64,000 nucleotides of DNA from Methylotenera_A sp040387515 (GCA_040387515.1 JAZKDP010000012.1:25570-89569); one strand, 5' to 3'; shown: positions 17,009 to 26,217, numbered from the stretch's first letter. Notes: generated by a model not told the origin, from the sequence alone. Program-made: numbers and translations.

Positions 17009-17962
17009 CTATTGAATATTATTTAAGCAGGTTAAAACATCATCCACACTCGGAGTTTCGCCAATACTACCCAAGTTTATCGCCTGTGCTTGGCTACCCA
17101 TTACACCAGTAAGCGCAGGGTTGGTGTCGGTGTAAATGGCGATAGTAGGAATATTCAGCGCTGCCGCTAAATGCGATAAGCCTGTATCAACGCCAATGGC
17201 GGTTTTTGCTTGGCTAATCACAGATGCCAGCTCAGCGATGCTAAGTTTGGGTAATACAACAGCGTTATTCAATGTCTTTGCAATCTGCTCTGCACGCGCC
17301 AATTCAGCTGGGTTAGACCAAGGCAACACCATGCCGACTTGCGCTTGATTTAATGCGCGACCTAGCGTAATCCAATGCTCTGTTGGCCACAGTTTGCTAT
17401 CGCGGCTAGTGCCATGCAACGCAATAATGTAAGGTTTGATTGAGCTATTGTCCGCATTGGATTTTGCTTCTAAACCATAGTCAGGCACGTCCACAGGCGG
17501 TGCATAACCTATGCTCAATGCAGCTAAAGTACGATTTCGTGTGACAGCATGCTGCTGATAAGAAATCGCGTAGGTTTTATCGTAAAACCAGCTGGCGATA
17601 GGTTCGCGAATCGACTGTTTATTGTAACCATGTTTGACACCATGTGTGAAACGCGTAATCAGTGCGCTTTTTAATAAGCCTTGCGTATCAATCACTGCAT
17701 CATAATTATTTTGCGCGATTAAGTGCTTGAACTGTTTGATTTCATCCCAAGTTTTTGCATTCAATAATTGCTTACGCCAACGCCTTAATGCGACAGTGTA
17801 AACTTGATTGATTGCTGGATGTAGCCGTGGAATATCTGCAAAATTCTCTTCAACTATCCAATCAATCTGCGCGTTTGGATAAGTGGCGTGAATGTCGTTG
17901 ATGACAGGTAAGCAATGGATAACATCGCCTAGCGATGAAGTTTTAACGATGAGAATTTTCAT
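17009..17962 (-). CDS. waaC: lipopolysaccharide heptosyltransferase I (WaaC)
   Basis: WaaC attaches the first L-glycero-D-manno-heptose to the Kdo of lipid A, using ADP-heptose, on the inner face of the inner membrane. From the ATG at 17962 it has 317 residues and begins MKILIVKTSSLGDVIHCLP, which is the standard GT9/WaaC N-terminus. An upstream in-frame extension would run into the divergent waaG start and is unlikely. The C-terminal donor site motif IGVDTGLSHLAAALNIPTIAIYTDTNP is intact. It is divergent from waaG with about 50 bases between them. The donor is made by the hldE/gmhA/hldD genes further right. Confidence 0.93.
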   Translation of the reverse strand: MKILIVKTSSLGDVIHCLPVINDIHATYPNAQIDWIVEENFADIPRLHPAINQVYTVALRRWRKQLLNAKTWDEIKQFKHLIAQNNYDAVIDTQGLLKSALITRFTHGVKHGYNKQSIREPIASWFYDKTYAISYQQHAVTRNRTLAALSIGYAPPVDVPDYGLEAKSNADNSSIKPYIIALHGTSRDSKLWPTEHWITLGRALNQAQVGMVLPWSNPAELARAEQIAKTLNNAVVLPKLSIAELASVISQAKTAIGVDTGLSHLAAALNIPTIAIYTDTNPALTGVMGSQAQAINLGSIGETPSVDDVLTCLNNIQ

Positions 17963-18014
17963 GGGTTTAGGCATTATTTTAAGCATTTTCGCATACAATT
18001 GATTTTTTGCCATT

Positions 18015-19217
18015 TTGAAACCGTTAAGTCGCTCAAAACCACCTCAATTGCGTTTTGCTTTTATCATTTTTAAATACTTTCCGTTTGGCGGCATGCAGCG
18101 CGATATGTTGCGCACCGCTAATGAGCTGGTTAAGCGCGGGCATGCGGTAGAGATTTTTACCATGAATTGGCAAGGAGATGAGCCTGCAAATATCACCGTG
18201 CATGAGTTGCCACAAAAAGCCTTGTTTAATTATCAGCGCTATCAACAATTTATACAGGCCACTTTTGCGCAAATAAAAGACCGCCATTTTGATTATGTAT
18301 TTGGCTACAACCGCATGGCTGGTTTGGATGCACATTTTGCCGCAGACCCTTGTTTTATAGAGCGTGCGCACAAGCAGCGTAATTTTTTATATCGGCTATT
18401 GCCACGTTTTAAATGGTTTGCTGCGTGTGAAAAAGCGGTGTTTTCGGCAGAACTTAATACGCAAATATTAGCTGTATCACTTACCGAAAAACCGCATTTC
18501 CAACATTGGTACGGCACGCAAAGTGAGCGTTTTCACTATATCCCACCATTTTTGTCGCCAGAGCGATTCATATTGCAAGATAAAGCTGCAATGTGCGCGC
18601 ATTTACGCGAAGCTTTTGGCTTTGGTCCCAATGACTTTGTGTTTTTATTAACTGGTTCTGGTTTCGCGATGAAAGGCTTGGATCGTGCGATTTTAGCACT
18701 TGCCGCTTTGCCTGATGATGTGCGCGCCCATACAAAATTAGTTGCGGTGGGACAGGATAATCCCAAGCAATTTCAAAAAATGGCGAAAAAACTGGGCATT
18801 GCAAATCATGTTGTGGTTTCAAAAGGGCGGCCTGATACGCCACAATTGATGCAAGGGGCAAATGTATGTATTCATCCAGCCTACCGTGAAAATACTGGGT
18901 TAGTCATATTGGAAGGCATGGCTTGTGGCGCGCCAATGTTGGTTACGGCAAGTTGTGGTTATGCGCAGCATGTGGCGGATGCCGATGCGGGAATTGTCTC
19001 TGTATCGCCTTTTAATCAAACGATTTTTAATCAACAGTTTTTGCAGATGATACAAGCCGATAAAAAGGCGCAATGGGCACAAAATGGCTTGGCATATGTG
19101 CAACAGATTATGCAAGCCAATGATGGCAGCGCAGAGGCTGAAATTTTGATTGCGCTTGCAGAGGCAAAACTGGCCAATCAAAATCCAGTATTGAACAATA
19201 AAATATCGTCATTATGA
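18015..19217 (+). CDS. waaG: LPS core glucosyltransferase I, WaaG-type (GT4)
   Basis: WaaG-type enzymes add the first hexose to heptose II of the LPS core. The N-terminal stretch FKYFPFGGMQRDMLRTANELVKRGH is diagnostic for WaaG, and the GT4 donor motif with EX7E occurs in HPAYRENTGLVILEGMACGAP. The 400-residue frame opens with TTG (18015). No ATG precedes the FKYFPFGG motif at a suitable distance, so a TTG start is the best choice although no good ribosome site is seen. Its last four bases overlap waaP, as in P. aeruginosa and E. coli core operons. The sugar transferred may differ from glucose. Confidence 0.9.
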   Translation: MKPLSRSKPPQLRFAFIIFKYFPFGGMQRDMLRTANELVKRGHAVEIFTMNWQGDEPANITVHELPQKALFNYQRYQQFIQATFAQIKDRHFDYVFGYNRMAGLDAHFAADPCFIERAHKQRNFLYRLLPRFKWFAACEKAVFSAELNTQILAVSLTEKPHFQHWYGTQSERFHYIPPFLSPERFILQDKAAMCAHLREAFGFGPNDFVFLLTGSGFAMKGLDRAILALAALPDDVRAHTKLVAVGQDNPKQFQKMAKKLGIANHVVVSKGRPDTPQLMQGANVCIHPAYRENTGLVILEGMACGAPMLVTASCGYAQHVADADAGIVSVSPFNQTIFNQQFLQMIQADKKAQWAQNGLAYVQQIMQANDGSAEAEILIALAEAKLANQNPVLNNKISSL

Positions 19218-20029
19218 ACAATCATTTAGTTGTGCCTAACGAAATCAAACAGCATTTAGGCGATGATGCGTTTAGCGCATTGATGCAAATGCCTGGCAAA
19301 GCTTATCGTGACGTGCGTGGGCGTAAAACCATACAAGTGGCGTTGGGTGAAAAAAGCTATTTTATCAAGCAGCATTTCGGCGTGGGCTGGGCTGAGATTT
19401 TTAAGAATTTAATTGCCTTTAAAAAGCCCATTCTTGGTGCGATGACAGAAGTAAACGCCATTCAAAAACTCAATGCAATTGGCATACCAACTACTCCACT
19501 AGTGGCTTATGGTCAGCATGGTTGTAATCCCGCGACTATGCAATCTTTTGTGATGACGGAAGATTTGGGCGATATTGTGACGATAGAAGATATCTGTGCC
19601 GATTGGTCTAGCTATTCTGATGGTTTCAAACAGGCGCTAATGCAAGCGATAGCAGAGTTAGCCAATAAACTTCATGGCGCAGGACTTTGCCATCGTGATT
19701 TTTACTTATGCCATTTTGTCTTAAAAAAACAGGATGTAAATTTTAAAAGTTCAAGTGTTAAAAATCTGCACTTAATTGATTTGCATCGCATGCTTCATGG
19801 CCAGCCCAGCAATGGTAACGCGGTGATGAAAGACATCGCCGGATTATACTTTTCTGCGTTGCAATGTGGATTAAGCACAAAAGATTTGGATGTATTTAAA
19901 CAATATTATTTACCGCAAAGTGCTGCTTTTTGGGCGAAAGTCGAACGACGTGCGCAGGGTTTGTTAACTAAATTTAATAGCCAAAAATTTCAGCAGCGTT
20001 TGCAAAAAGAAAAATCAGCTATTCGCTAG
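19214..20029 (+). CDS. waaP: LPS core heptose(I) kinase WaaP
   Basis: WaaP phosphorylates the first heptose of the inner core, a modification needed for outer-membrane stability in many Gram-negative bacteria. The 271-residue protein kinase-like fold shows Lys52 (YFIKQH), a catalytic loop CHRDFYLCHF with Asp162 (equivalent to E. coli Asp163), and the metal-binding LIDLHR with Asp189. The start overlaps the end of waaG (ATGA), so the two are translationally coupled. The 3' end overlaps the convergent acyltransferase gene by 11 bases. Confidence 0.94.
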   Translation: MNNHLVVPNEIKQHLGDDAFSALMQMPGKAYRDVRGRKTIQVALGEKSYFIKQHFGVGWAEIFKNLIAFKKPILGAMTEVNAIQKLNAIGIPTTPLVAYGQHGCNPATMQSFVMTEDLGDIVTIEDICADWSSYSDGFKQALMQAIAELANKLHGAGLCHRDFYLCHFVLKKQDVNFKSSSVKNLHLIDLHRMLHGQPSNGNAVMKDIAGLYFSALQCGLSTKDLDVFKQYYLPQSAAFWAKVERRAQGLLTKFNSQKFQQRLQKEKSAIR

Positions 20030-20930
20030 GATTTTTGGTGGATTTTGATTTCAATTCGACAATAGTTGCGGGCGCTTCTCGTTTTTCCATCGCATGCCGT
20101 CTTTGTTTATAACGGTCATAGCGCCATAAATATTGTGCTGGGTTTAGCGCAATTTGTTGCTCAATCGCAGTGTTTAATAAGCTTGTAGTGGCGATTGATG
20201 CCAGCGGTGTGATGTGAATGGCATAACCAGCACCATTTGCTAGCCGCTCGCCAAATGCCATTATCACCGTCGCGCCTGTTTTTTCTGCTAATTTGCTAGC
20301 AAGCGTCATGGTATAGGCGGGTTTGCCGAAAAAATCTGCCCATTCACCTTCGCCTGCAGCAGGTATCTGGTCGGGCAAAATACCAATCGCTTCATTACGT
20401 TTCAAGGCTTGCATCAGTTTCCGTACGCCGCTGGCATTCGCTTCTGCCAATGTGACGCCTTTGCGGGTGCGGCCTTGTAATATAAAGTTGTGCAGTAGTT
20501 GCAATTTCGGTGGACGATATAGCACGGTGATAGGATGTTTTGAACCATAATAAATGGAAGTGATTTCAAAACAACCCAAATGTGGCGTTAAAAAGATAAT
20601 CCCTTTACCCAGTTGCAAGGCATCTTTAACCGTCTCCCAGCCATACACTTGTTTTACCAAAGACAGAATTTCCGCTTCTTTTTTTTGCCAAACACCAATG
20701 GTTTCAAGTGCTGCTTTACCGGATTCTGCAATATTTTCACTTAAAATCTGCTTAAATTGCTGCGCATCTTTAGCTAACCCACTGGTTTTAATATTGTTTT
20801 TAATGGTGATTGTCGATTTTGGCGTGCACCAATAGATTAACCAACCAAGCACGACGCCCAAGCGGTGTAAACTCGGTAGTGATAAAATACCGAAAAATTT
20901 AAAAACAGTATTAAAGATAAAGTTAAGCAT
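20019..20930 (-). CDS. lipid A acyltransferase, LpxL/HtrB family
   Basis: This is a lysophospholipid-type acyltransferase that adds a secondary acyl chain to lipid A (or a Kdo-lipid A precursor) from acyl-ACP at the inner membrane. The HX4E catalytic motif is seen as His119...Glu124 (HLGCFE), and the family motif GILPDQIPAAGEGEWADFFG with a single N-terminal membrane anchor is present. The ATG at 20930 is preferred (303 residues); a TTG two codons earlier is also open. It is transcribed opposite to the kinase genes on both sides, splitting the core cluster. Which position it acylates cannot be told. Confidence 0.87.
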   Translation of the reverse strand: MLNFIFNTVFKFFGILSLPSLHRLGVVLGWLIYWCTPKSTITIKNNIKTSGLAKDAQQFKQILSENIAESGKAALETIGVWQKKEAEILSLVKQVYGWETVKDALQLGKGIIFLTPHLGCFEITSIYYGSKHPITVLYRPPKLQLLHNFILQGRTRKGVTLAEANASGVRKLMQALKRNEAIGILPDQIPAAGEGEWADFFGKPAYTMTLASKLAEKTGATVIMAFGERLANGAGYAIHITPLASIATTSLLNTAIEQQIALNPAQYLWRYDRYKQRRHAMEKREAPATIVELKSKSTKNPSE

Positions 20931-21030
20931 GCTCAAGGTTTTAAGTTAAAAGCTTTTCCATTCAAAACGCTGCAAGTCAATTTGAAAGCAGTGTTCGATG
21001 GTTTAAAGATGACAGTTTAAAGGATATTTT

Positions 21031-21801
21031 TTGCAAAGTACTATTTCTCCCCAATATCAGCCATTGTTGCAGCAGCATCAATTGGCTAGCTTTGAGCAGT
21101 TGTGGGATTACCAAGGCGATTGGTTTGAGCCGCCAAACCGCGAGCGCGGCGGCTGGAGCGGTGTGAATTATATCGAATTGGCCGATGCGACTGGTAGACT
21201 GCATGGGTTTTACCTTAAACGACAACAAGCACACATGCGCCGCACGTGGCGACATCCGTTTGCGGGCGAACCGACTTTTGTGCGCGAATTTGAGATTCTA
21301 GAATATTTAAGCAAGCGCAATGTGGCAACGCCAAAACTGGTTTTTTTTGGCAATCAGCAAGACAAGGCGATATTGCTGACCGAAGCGTTAACAGGATTTA
21401 TGGCGGCAGATGATTGGCTAAAAAATCACGCAAATATCAGCATTAATCAACAAAGAATGCTAATGCGCGCATTGGCAAATGCGGTGCGAAAATTGCACCA
21501 AGCAGGCGTTCAGCATCGCTCGCTTTACCTTAAACATCTGTTTGTAAAAGATAATGATGGTATTTTCGATGTTGCGACCATTGATTTTGAAAAATCACGC
21601 ATCACTGCTTTTATTGCGTGGTTTCGATTTGCTGATTTAATCACGTTACATTATCGAGCAGTCAATTTAAGAGCGAGTAATAAAGTAGCATTTTTTAAGC
21701 AGTATTTTAGAATTAACTCTTTAACAGGTAATACTTTAAACATAAGGCATAAATTTTTATGTCGCTATTTAAATAAAAAGTCATTACAAAAAAGCACATA
21801 A
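21031..21801 (+). CDS. InaA/WaaP-family LPS core kinase-like protein
   Basis: This 256-residue kinase fold starts with TTG, supported by AAAGGA seven bases before it. It contains Lys63 (GFYLKRQQ), an R-R-x-W segment, the loop QHRSLYLKHLFV (162-173) and the metal site TIDFEKSR with Asp185. In WaaP the loop has Asp at the position of Ser164 here. Proteins of the InaA/WapQ type often have SLY or CLN there, so loss of activity should not be assumed. It sits five bases before a GT9 gene and upstream of a two-domain kinase. The order parallels the P. aeruginosa core kinase genes (PA5009-PA5006). A role in a second core phosphorylation is inferred. Confidence 0.82.
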   Translation: MQSTISPQYQPLLQQHQLASFEQLWDYQGDWFEPPNRERGGWSGVNYIELADATGRLHGFYLKRQQAHMRRTWRHPFAGEPTFVREFEILEYLSKRNVATPKLVFFGNQQDKAILLTEALTGFMAADDWLKNHANISINQQRMLMRALANAVRKLHQAGVQHRSLYLKHLFVKDNDGIFDVATIDFEKSRITAFIAWFRFADLITLHYRAVNLRASNKVAFFKQYFRINSLTGNTLNIRHKFLCRYLNKKSLQKST

Positions 21802-21805
21802 AACC

Positions 21806-22783
21806 ATGCATTTAAATAATACAGACAAGATTTTAATATTGGCTTCGGCAAGTACGGGTAACAATGTTTTCTGTACGCCAGCAATCCAGTTCTTACGCAA
21901 ACATCTGCCGCAAGCGACAATTGATGTGGTCGCGTTGAACAAATTAAGTGCAGAAGTTTTTGAAAATAGCCCAGACATTAATCGCTTAATCGTTTTAAAT
22001 CGCTTATTTGGCAATACGCGTGCTTTTGACCGATTGGCGAAAAATTATAATCAGCATATTTGCTTAAATATCAATGCATTAAAAAAAATTAAAGGCAGAA
22101 AAACGCCGCTAAAGGTGATTCCAGAATATGTAAATGGAGTTGCGCGCGGCGAGCAGCAATTGCAGTTTGTGGCATCTTTAATTAATCAGCCAATTACAGA
22201 TGCTGATAGGCAATATGTGATTGGAAGTGGTGTTGCGAGCAAATTTGCAGGTTTGGGTAATGTCAGTGCAACTGATGTGTTAGTAAATATTCACTTGGGC
22301 TGTGGCACTACCTCACTGCATGGCTGGAAATTTTTCTATAAAGATCGTGCCAATAACGATCGGCTTTGGTCGGTCGATCAATATATTGCGCTTGGACAAG
22401 CATTAATCAAGGCGAATCCTGCGATTAGAATTGTAGTGACAGGCACTAAAAATGAGGCGTTTTTGGCTAAGCAATTTCAACAAAATGTGCCGAATACCAT
22501 TAACTTGGTTGGTAAAACCAGCGCTAAGGATGTGTTTGATTTAATGCAGGATGTGTCTTTATTCATTGCGCATGATTGTGGTGTTTTTCATTTGGCATCT
22601 GCTTCAACAGTGCCGATTGTTGGCCTGTATGGCCCGACTGATCCTATATTGGCGGGGCCGTACCCTGTGCGTCCGCAGCATCATATTATCAAAGCGGAGT
22701 CGATGGCTGCAATTCAAACGGCAGAAGTGCTGGAAGCCGCTTTAAACTTGTTAGTAAAGTTTCCACGCCTTGCAACAGCCTGA
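21806..22783 (+). CDS. GT9-family glycosyltransferase (heptosyltransferase-like)
   Basis: This 325-residue protein has the GT9 (ADP-heptose:LPS heptosyltransferase) architecture. It has an N-terminal 'ILILASASTGNNVFCTPAIQFLRK' type segment, and the C-terminal donor motif with D-CG-FH-A followed by STVPIVGLYGPTDP near residues 250-275. It is distinct from the waaC and waaF genes in this window, so it may transfer a third heptose or another sugar. It starts four bases after the upstream kinase gene and slightly overlaps the next frame if that gene starts at its TTG. Operon membership is clear and substrate is not. Confidence 0.82.
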   Translation: MHLNNTDKILILASASTGNNVFCTPAIQFLRKHLPQATIDVVALNKLSAEVFENSPDINRLIVLNRLFGNTRAFDRLAKNYNQHICLNINALKKIKGRKTPLKVIPEYVNGVARGEQQLQFVASLINQPITDADRQYVIGSGVASKFAGLGNVSATDVLVNIHLGCGTTSLHGWKFFYKDRANNDRLWSVDQYIALGQALIKANPAIRIVVTGTKNEAFLAKQFQQNVPNTINLVGKTSAKDVFDLMQDVSLFIAHDCGVFHLASASTVPIVGLYGPTDPILAGPYPVRPQHHIIKAESMAAIQTAEVLEAALNLLVKFPRLATA

Positions 22784-24248
22784 TTTAAAGTCGATAACCG
22801 CGCCGTGTGTGATGGCGATCGATTTGCAGTTGACTGACGGATCAACGCTGGCAATTAGTGAAATCGTACGCGTAGTGCCGAATAAACGTCTGGTTTGCAA
22901 AGCCGTTTGGAATCATACCCATGTCTATGCCAAGCTATTTATTGGTGCTAATGCCAAGCGCTATGCGCAGCGCGATAAGCGGGGCGTGCAAGCTTTGGTT
23001 GAGGTGAATATTGCAACGCCAGATTTGTTGTACGCCGGTAATGCTGGCTTGAATGAAGTGTTGATATTCAAAGCAATAGAGCCGTCGAAGAATGCAGAGG
23101 CGCTTTATCAGCAATTAAACACAACGCAGGAAAAAGAGGCGCGTTTAAATTTAATGTTAAAGCTCACTGCAATTGTTGCGCAATTGCATCGCGCAGATTT
23201 ACAGCAAACCGATTTATATTTTAAAAACTTTCTAATTAAAGCTGAAACGGTTTATGCCATTGATGGCGACGGCATTCAGCCATTCTCGCCACTTTTTAAA
23301 CAGCGCCAAAAGCATCGAAATCTAGCGATTTTCTTCTCTAAAATAGATGTGCTGGATAGCGCTTGGATTGATGATTGTTATGCGCATTATTGCAAGTTAA
23401 TTGGCGCGAAATACTCTGTATCGGATTATGCAAATGTCTACAATTTAACCCAAAAGTTACGCCAAAAAGCAGCCAGTGCTTATGCAGATAAAAAAGTGTT
23501 TAGAACCTGCACCGATGTAAAAGTCACGCAAACTTTTGAGCAGTACACGGCGTTTGCTAGTGATTTTGATGCTGTAGATTTGACAGTGCGGCAGCTGGAT
23601 GTTGCTTTAAATGACGCTGAAAATAGACTTAAAAGCGGCAACACTTGCACGGTTGGGAAATCAATTGTCGCCAAGCAGAATGTGGTGATTAAGCGTTACA
23701 ACATTAAAAATATTTGGCATGGGTTGAAGTTGAGTGTGTCTCAAAGTCGCGCGGCGAAATCTTGGGCGAATGCGCACCGATTAACCATTCTAAATATTGC
23801 GACCGCAAAACCTTTGGCTTTAATTGAAACGCGGTTTGGTTGGCTAAGGTGGCGAGCTTATTTTTTAAGTGAATATATCCATGTGCCTGATATTGCGGAA
23901 TTTTTCGCGCAGGCTGATGATGTTTTAATAAAAGAAAAAGTCGCGCATGAAACGGCTGTGCTGTTTTATAAGCTGAATTTACTGCAGATTTCGCATGGCG
24001 ATTGCAAGGCCAGCAATATTAAAATCGTGGATGGCAAGCCCGTTTTAATCGATTTAGATAGCATGCAAGCGCATCAATGCAATTGGTGGTTTGAGAAAAA
24101 ACACATCAAAGATTTAAAAAGATTCATGCAAAACTGGGCGAGTGATCCCGAAATAAGCGCAATTTTTAAGCAGGCGTTCGTGCAAGTCTATGATGAAATT
24201 GAAGATTACCAGTTCGCTACTATTTTAGAGCGGGCAAAAATTGCTTAA
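22770..24248 (+). CDS. two-domain LPS kinase-like protein (PA5006-like)
   Basis: This 492-residue protein contains two kinase-like halves. The first has Lys55 (VYAKLF), a loop QQTDLYFKNFLI (Asp148) and a metal site YAIDGDGI (Asp165). The second has VVIKRYN, a loop SHGDCKASNIKI (His409, Asp411, Asn416) and LIDLDS (Asp428). The second half keeps the HxD...N pattern, while the first half lacks the loop histidine. Start is uncertain: TTG at 22770 overlaps the upstream gene, while an ATG at 22812 begins with the conserved MAIDLQLTDG and may be the real start. Its place directly before a carbamoyltransferase copies the PA5006-PA5005 order of P. aeruginosa. Confidence 0.8.
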   Translation: MQQPDLKSITAPCVMAIDLQLTDGSTLAISEIVRVVPNKRLVCKAVWNHTHVYAKLFIGANAKRYAQRDKRGVQALVEVNIATPDLLYAGNAGLNEVLIFKAIEPSKNAEALYQQLNTTQEKEARLNLMLKLTAIVAQLHRADLQQTDLYFKNFLIKAETVYAIDGDGIQPFSPLFKQRQKHRNLAIFFSKIDVLDSAWIDDCYAHYCKLIGAKYSVSDYANVYNLTQKLRQKAASAYADKKVFRTCTDVKVTQTFEQYTAFASDFDAVDLTVRQLDVALNDAENRLKSGNTCTVGKSIVAKQNVVIKRYNIKNIWHGLKLSVSQSRAAKSWANAHRLTILNIATAKPLALIETRFGWLRWRAYFLSEYIHVPDIAEFFAQADDVLIKEKVAHETAVLFYKLNLLQISHGDCKASNIKIVDGKPVLIDLDSMQAHQCNWWFEKKHIKDLKRFMQNWASDPEISAIFKQAFVQVYDEIEDYQFATILERAKIA

Positions 24249-24260
24249 ACAGCCAAGTTT

Positions 24261-24300
24261 AAAGTTAAACAACTAGGCTTAAAATTAAACAACTAGGCCT
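24261..24300 (+). repeat. 20-bp direct tandem repeat, two copies
   Basis: Two adjacent 20-bp units (24261-24280 and 24281-24300; AAAGTTAAACAACTAGGCTT and a copy differing at two positions) lie just before the carbamoyltransferase gene. They may be part of its promoter region or simple slippage. Confidence 0.8.
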
Positions 24301-24358
24301 AAACCAAGTAAAATGGGCGCTAAATTAATATTGACTAATTGAAATTGAGAAGCACAGT

Positions 24359-26077
24359 ATGATTGTATTGGGATTATCAGGCGCGTTGGGTCACGACGCT
24401 TCGGCCGCTATTTTAGTGGATGGCAAAATCATCGCAGCGGCGGAAGAGGAGCGTTTTATTCGCGATAAACACGCGAAAAATAAGTTTCCGTATGAAGCAG
24501 CAAAATTTTGCTTGAAACAAGCGGGTATCAAAGCCGAAGATGTGGATGTTGTGGCTTTTCCGTACGCTGAGATTCCGCTAACGAGTAAGGCGCGCTGGCA
24601 TTATGCGAAACGACATTGGTATGCGCCAGATCGTGCTTTAGATGCGCTGTTTAACGGTAATAGAAGATTCCGTCGTAACCGCGATAAGTCGCTAAAATTG
24701 ATGGCGGATTTGGGCTTAACTAATGCTAAGTTTGTAACTGTAGAACATCATTTAGCGCACGCTTCTAGCGCATATCATTTAAGTGGTTTTAAAGAGAAAA
24801 CTGCCATTATCGGTATTGATGGCAAGGGCGAGTACGCCACGACTTTTTTTGGTTATGGCGAAAATGGCAAAATTCATAAAATTAAAGAATTTTATGATCC
24901 CGATTCACTCGGCGGCATGTATGGCGCGATTACCGAGTATTTGGGTTTTGAAATGCTGGATGGTGAATTTAAAGTCATGGGCATGGCGCCATATGGCGAT
25001 GCCAGCAAATATGATTTGTCGCGTTTAGTCACCTTTGAAGATGGCGAGTTACAAGTTAATACTAAACTCGTTAACGTGGTCGGGTTACGTCGCTATAAAG
25101 AAAATAGTAAAGGTTATTATTTTACGCCAGAGTTGATTGACTGGCTTGGCCCAAAGCGTAGCGGCGATGAAATTGATAATCCGTATATTCACTATGCAGC
25201 ATCGGTGCAGGCTTTATTGGAAGATGTCGCGCTGAAGATGATTGATTATTATCTAGGCGATATTATTAAAGAAACTGGCAAAATCGTGATGGCTGGCGGT
25301 GTTGCACTTAACGTTAAATTGAATCAGCGCATTATCAGCATGCCGCATGTAAAAGAGCTGTTCGTGCAGCCTGCATCTGGCGATGCGGGCACATCTCTTG
25401 GGGCAGCAACTTACGTGGCAAATGACGCTGGTGATACGGTTGAGCCTATGCAACACGCGTATTTAGGCCCAGCATTTAGCAGTGCAGAATGTGTTGCCGC
25501 TTGCGAAGCACACCCAAATAAACCGATATTCACAAAAGTTGATAACTTTCCACAAAAAGCTGCTGAATTATTAGCGGCGGGTAATCCATTGGCATGGCTG
25601 CAAGGGCGTATGGAATTTGGCCCACGTTCATTAGGCTGTCGTAGTATTTTGGGAGATCCGAGTTTTCCTGGGGTGGCGGATAGAATCAATGCGCAGATTA
25701 AATACCGTGAACGCTGGCGTCCTTTTTGCCCAAGTATGTTAGATAAAGTCGCGCCAGAAATATTGCAAACCAATCATCCTGCGCCGTACATGACATTTAC
25801 GTTTGATGTTGCCGATTCGTGGAAGTCGCGCATTCCAGAAGTGGTGCATGAGGATGGTACAGCGCGCGCGCAAGTGGTGACGTATGCAACTAATCCGCGT
25901 TATTACGAATTGATTGAGCATCTTGAGAAATTGCGCGGCAACCCTGTTGTGCTGAATACGTCATTGAATCGTCGCGGCGAACCGATGATCTGCTCACCAA
26001 CCGATGCGTTGAATATGTTTTACGGCTGTGATTTAGAGTATTTGATGATGGAAGATATTCTGGTCACTAAAAAATAG
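24359..26077 (+). CDS. wapO: carbamoyltransferase, probable LPS core heptose 7-O-carbamoyltransferase (WapO-like)
   Basis: This 572-residue member of the NodU/TobZ carbamoyltransferase family transfers a carbamoyl group from carbamoyl phosphate to a sugar hydroxyl through a carbamoyl-adenylate. The Kae1-like N-terminal domain shows GLSGALGHDASAAIL (residues 5-19) and the metal ligands in EHHLAHASSAYH (His130, His131, His134). The C-terminal domain has GRMEFGPRSLGCRSILGDP. In P. aeruginosa the equivalent gene PA5005 sits after the core kinases and carbamoylates heptose II at O7. The same context here is the reason for the specific name. The window also has carAB, which makes the donor. Confidence 0.85.
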   Translation: MIVLGLSGALGHDASAAILVDGKIIAAAEEERFIRDKHAKNKFPYEAAKFCLKQAGIKAEDVDVVAFPYAEIPLTSKARWHYAKRHWYAPDRALDALFNGNRRFRRNRDKSLKLMADLGLTNAKFVTVEHHLAHASSAYHLSGFKEKTAIIGIDGKGEYATTFFGYGENGKIHKIKEFYDPDSLGGMYGAITEYLGFEMLDGEFKVMGMAPYGDASKYDLSRLVTFEDGELQVNTKLVNVVGLRRYKENSKGYYFTPELIDWLGPKRSGDEIDNPYIHYAASVQALLEDVALKMIDYYLGDIIKETGKIVMAGGVALNVKLNQRIISMPHVKELFVQPASGDAGTSLGAATYVANDAGDTVEPMQHAYLGPAFSSAECVAACEAHPNKPIFTKVDNFPQKAAELLAAGNPLAWLQGRMEFGPRSLGCRSILGDPSFPGVADRINAQIKYRERWRPFCPSMLDKVAPEILQTNHPAPYMTFTFDVADSWKSRIPEVVHEDGTARAQVVTYATNPRYYELIEHLEKLRGNPVVLNTSLNRRGEPMICSPTDALNMFYGCDLEYLMMEDILVTKK

Positions 26078-26188
26078 CTGGAATTGATCATCATTATTTC
26101 AATCTATCATTTAGCCTAATTCATTTAAACTTAATGCGATTTTTAACTTTATTTTGCGATTAATATCACGTTTTTTTAAGCAGTTAAT

Positions 26189-26217
26189 TTGACGGATAAG
26201 GCTCAATTAGCGATAAT
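26189..26217 (+). promoter_or_regulatory. sigma70 promoter upstream of edd
   Basis: TTGACG (26189-26194), a 17-base spacer, then GATAAT (26212-26217). This gives near-consensus -35 and -10 boxes at the ideal spacing, about 55 bases before the edd ATG. It implies a strong constitutive promoter. Confidence 0.8.

Noticed and set aside
17963..18013. Longer waaC start adding 17 residues
   Set aside because: The extension runs up to the divergent waaG start and the family N-terminus is MKILIVKTSSLGD; the ATG at 17962 is better.
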